From positions 124,001-188,000 of the forward strand of contig CAWGVZ010000008.1 in the NCBI GenBank assembly GCA_963826035.1: 64,000 nucleotides of DNA, written 5' to 3'. The notes beneath the pieces are model-generated. The model saw nothing but the letters and a program-made list of their open reading frames with translations. It had not been told where the DNA came from and did not search any database. Every line of letters starts with the position of its first letter. The stretch's first letter is position 1. Below, piece by piece: positions 61,501-64,000 of this stretch. Source of the stretch: Actinophytocola sp963826035 (GTDB taxonomy: Bacteria; Actinomycetota; Actinomycetes; Mycobacteriales; Pseudonocardiaceae). A program made the translations under genes and the position numbers.

Positions 61501-63072
61501 ATGCCTACCACCGTGCGGGACGTCACGCGGGACCTGTTGCGGTCGCTGGGACTCACCACCGTCTTCGGCAATCCCGGCACCACGGAGATCGGCTTCCTGC
61601 GGGACTGGCCGAACGACTTCCGTTACGTGCTGGGACTCCAGGAGTCGGTGGTGGTCGCCATGGCCGACGGGTACGCCCAGGCGTCCGGCCGGCCGGCATT
61701 CGTGAACCTGCACTCTGCAGGCGGCGTCGGGCACGGCCTCGGCCACATCTACACGGCGTTTCGCACCCGCACCCCGTTGATCGTGGTGGCCGGCCAGCAA
61801 TCCCGGTCGCTGCTGCCGGGCGAGCCGTTCCTCGGCGCGAGCGACGCGGCGTCCTTTCCCCGCCCGTACGTGAAGTGGAGCTGCGAGCCGGCGCGCGCGG
61901 AGGATGTGCCCGGCGCGATCCTGCAGGCGTATCAGATGGCCACTCAGGCGCCGGCCGGTCCGGTGTTCGTCTCGGTGCCGGCCGACGACTGGGACGTCGA
62001 GACCGACCCGGTGGCCGTGCGTCCGGCACTGCCCGGGTTCGCGGCCGATCCCGACGCGTTGGCCGCACTCGCCGACGCGCTGCGGGCGAGCGAGCGCCCG
62101 GCGATCGTGGTCGGTCCGGCGGTCGACGCGGCCGGCGCGGTGCCCGACGTGGTGACGCTGGCCGAGCGGACGGGCGCGGGCGTGTGGGCCAGCCAGATGA
62201 CCTGGCGCTGCTCGTTCCCCGAGGAGCACCCGCTGTTCCAAGGCTTCCTGCCCCCGCACGAGGCGGCCACGGCCGACGCGCTGAGCGGGCACGACCTGGT
62301 GGTCGTGCTCGGCGCGCCCGTGTTCACCTATCACGTGTTCCGCGGCCGGGCGACGGCCGAGCTGCCCGCGCTGTACCTGATCCACGACGATCCCCACGTG
62401 CTGGCGCGGGCGAGCCACGGAACAGGCATCCGCGCGACGCCGCGGCTCGGGATCCGCGCGCTGCTCGACGCGGTCGGCGGCGAAGCCAAACAGGTGCCTG
62501 CCGCCGCACCGCGCCCACCGCGGCCGCGAGCCACCACGCCGGTCTCGGCGGCGTACCTGTTCGCGGAGCTGGCCGACCACGTGCCGGACAACGTGATCCT
62601 CGTGGAGGAGGCCCCGAGCCACCAGCTCCTGCGCCGCGACTTCATGCCGCTGCACGGTTCGGACCTTGCCTTCCTCGGCTCCGGCGCCGGTGTGCTGGGC
62701 TACGGCCTGCCGGCGGCCGTCGGGGCCGCGCTCGCCCGCCCGGACCGGCGGGTGGTGGCCGTGCTCGGCGACGGGTCGAGCATGTACGGCATCCAGGGCC
62801 TGTGGACGGCCGCGCGCGAGCACCTCCCGGTCACGTTCGTCATCCTGGACAACGCCTCGTACGCGGCCGTCGGCATCCTGGCCGGCACGAAGATGCCCGG
62901 AATCGAGCTGGGCGGCATCGACTTCGCGTCGGTCGCCCGCGGGCTCGGGGTCACGGCACACGTGGTCGAGACACCGGAAGAACTGAGTGCCGGGTTGAGC
63001 GCCGCGCTGGCCGCCGACGGGCCCACTTTGCTGCACGTGAAGGTCGATCCGGATCCCCAGCAGTTGTACTGA
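61501..63072 (+). CDS. mdlC: Benzoylformate decarboxylase (ThDP enzyme)
   Basis: A 523-residue thiamine diphosphate enzyme. FGNPGTTEIGFL (about 21-32), QESVVVAMADGYA with the catalytic Glu, NLHSAGGVGHGLGH (His at the benzoylformate site) and the ThDP-binding GDGSSMYGIQGLWTAAREHLP...N are present; APVFTYHVF supplies the second active-site His. These residues fit benzoylformate decarboxylase (benzoylformate to benzaldehyde and CO2) better than pyruvate or oxalyl-CoA decarboxylase. The thiamine genes lie elsewhere in the window. Substrate assignment is by motif only. Confidence 0.85.
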   Translation: MPTTVRDVTRDLLRSLGLTTVFGNPGTTEIGFLRDWPNDFRYVLGLQESVVVAMADGYAQASGRPAFVNLHSAGGVGHGLGHIYTAFRTRTPLIVVAGQQSRSLLPGEPFLGASDAASFPRPYVKWSCEPARAEDVPGAILQAYQMATQAPAGPVFVSVPADDWDVETDPVAVRPALPGFAADPDALAALADALRASERPAIVVGPAVDAAGAVPDVVTLAERTGAGVWASQMTWRCSFPEEHPLFQGFLPPHEAATADALSGHDLVVVLGAPVFTYHVFRGRATAELPALYLIHDDPHVLARASHGTGIRATPRLGIRALLDAVGGEAKQVPAAAPRPPRPRATTPVSAAYLFAELADHVPDNVILVEEAPSHQLLRRDFMPLHGSDLAFLGSGAGVLGYGLPAAVGAALARPDRRVVAVLGDGSSMYGIQGLWTAAREHLPVTFVILDNASYAAVGILAGTKMPGIELGGIDFASVARGLGVTAHVVETPEELSAGLSAALAADGPTLLHVKVDPDPQQLY

Positions 63073-63141
63073 AGATTTATGACCTCCGTCACGATGGTCA
63101 GTACGGATGGCCTCGGGCATCATGTGCCAGCGGAGGTGGTC

Positions 63142-64000
63142 ATGGACCCGAAGCTGTCACCAAAGGCACACCTTGCCCTGCTGGTGGACGGATATCAGGC
63201 GACCCAACTGTTGTTTGTCGCGGTGGAACTGGGACTCGAGGAGAAGCTGGCCGACGGACCGCGCACAGCGGCCGAGCTGGCGGCCGAGACCGGCGTCGAC
63301 CCGGCGATCCTGTACCGCGTGCTCCGCGGGCTCGCGTCGTTCGGCGTGCTCGACGAGCCGGGGGAGGACCGGTTCGGCCTCTCCGCGGCCGGCCAGTACC
63401 TGCAGTCGTACCGCGGCCTGCTCATGGCGAGGGGCGAGCTGTACTACGGCGCGTTCGGCAAACTGCGGGACGCGATCCGGGACGGCACGACGAACGCGTT
63501 CGAGCTGGCCTACGACGGCAAGCACTTCTTCGAGTACCTGAACGAGCACCCGGAGACGACGGCGGCGTTCCAGCAGTCGATGACCGACCGGTCGGGGCAG
63601 GAGGCGGCCGAGGTGGTCGCCGCGTACGACTTCGGCAGGTTCCGCAGGCTCATCGACATCGCCGGCGGCCGAGGCGTGCTGATCGGTGCGATCGCCGAGG
63701 CGTATCCGTCGCTGTCCACCGCCCTGTTCGACCAGCCGTCGGTCGCCGGCCAAACGATCGAGCTGCCGGCCAACTGCGAGACCATCGCCGGCGACTTCTT
63801 CGCCGAGGTCCCGGCGGGTGCCGACGGTTACGTGATCTCCCGCGTCATCCACGACTGGGGCGATGAGGAGGCCGCGCGCATCCTGTCGAACACCCGCAAG
63901 GCCATGTCGATCGACGGCACGCTGCTGCTGGTCGAGGCCCTGATGCCGGAGCGGGCGGTCGAAGCTCCAGCAGCCGTGCGGATGGACGTGAACATGCTGG
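63142..64000 (+). CDS. SAM-dependent O-methyltransferase, cut by window end
   Basis: At least 286 residues of a plant-type/ASMT-like O-methyltransferase: N-terminal dimerisation/winged-helix part (LFVAVELGLEEKLADGP...AAELAAETGVDPAILYRVLRGLASFGVL), SAM motif LIDIAGGRGVLIGAI, then GDFFAEVPAGADGYVISRVIHDWGDEEA, with the catalytic His in HDW. The family methylates hydroxyls on aromatic secondary metabolites. ATG at 63142 has GGAGG upstream. The frame is open at the window edge, so the C-terminus is missing. It lies 69 bp after mdlC and may be in one operon with it. Confidence 0.9.
   Translation, partial: MDPKLSPKAHLALLVDGYQATQLLFVAVELGLEEKLADGPRTAAELAAETGVDPAILYRVLRGLASFGVLDEPGEDRFGLSAAGQYLQSYRGLLMARGELYYGAFGKLRDAIRDGTTNAFELAYDGKHFFEYLNEHPETTAAFQQSMTDRSGQEAAEVVAAYDFGRFRRLIDIAGGRGVLIGAIAEAYPSLSTALFDQPSVAGQTIELPANCETIAGDFFAEVPAGADGYVISRVIHDWGDEEAARILSNTRKAMSIDGTLLLVEALMPERAVEAPAAVRMDVNML

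Overview
The window is very GC-rich chromosomal DNA from an actinomycete. Gene order from def to groEL (peptide deformylase, DUF3263, VirR-like LytR_C protein, AAA ATPase, pssA, psd, moeA, groEL2) follows the arrangement I know from Mycobacterium tuberculosis (Rv0429c to Rv0440), with extra genes inserted. Together with the many two-gene ATGA overlaps, SARP regulator, CHAT proteins and GTG starts, this points to a filamentous member of the Pseudonocardiales or a close relative. That placement is an inference. I saw no tRNA, rRNA, integrase, transposase gene or CRISPR array.

Layout. 0-5 kb: two tandem single-domain voltage-gated ion channels, then thiD and thiC under a TPP riboswitch. 4.5-10.3 kb: a zinc-ribbon hypothetical, an OmpR-type response regulator/kinase/LysE exporter operon, a GT87 glycosyltransferase, and a lower-GC pair encoding an EspC/WXG-like type VII secretion protein and its partner. 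10.4-17.3 kb: SARP/AfsR regulator, HtrA-type protease, PLP lyase with Lrp regulator, def/DUF3263/virR-like. 17.6-27.3 kb: AAA ATPase, phospholipid genes pssA-psd, moeA, AIM24 protein, Ser/Thr kinase and groEL2 with two CIRCE operators. 27.5-36.9 kb: Abi-alpha-like and DUF445 genes, followed (on the same strand, upstream) by a six-gene operon: ECF sigma factor, beta-sandwich-like small protein, and two copies of a module made of conserved leader + 45-47 residue peptide + TPR-CHAT protease. 37-50.7 kb: PspC protein, and a form II 'CO dehydrogenase-like' molybdenum hydroxylase system in two blocks (coxD, coxE, coxF; then coxS, coxL, coxM, coxG) separated by an M23 peptidase, a MazEF pair, a DeoR regulator, RarD and a DHFR-like gene. 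50.8-61.4 kb: secreted lipase, CapA lipoprotein, DUF3558 lipoprotein, serine hydrolase, F420/FMN oxidoreductase, Ser/Thr kinase with DUF3558-like ectodomain, MarR/cupin pair, XPB helicase, and two LppU-like membrane proteins, the first frameshifted. 61.5-64 kb: benzoylformate decarboxylase and a truncated O-methyltransferase.

Two things stand out. First, the ECF sigma/CHAT operon is a duplicated protease module in which each TPR-CHAT gene is preceded by a tiny ORF and by a recognisably shared leader; the peptides are good candidates for substrates or regulators of the proteases. Second, nearly every roomy gap between convergent genes carries short repeats (21-22 nt or 30 nt period) arranged as inverted arrays or covarying hairpins, often with the stop codons of the flanking genes lying in the stem. 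They look like repeat-built bidirectional terminators.
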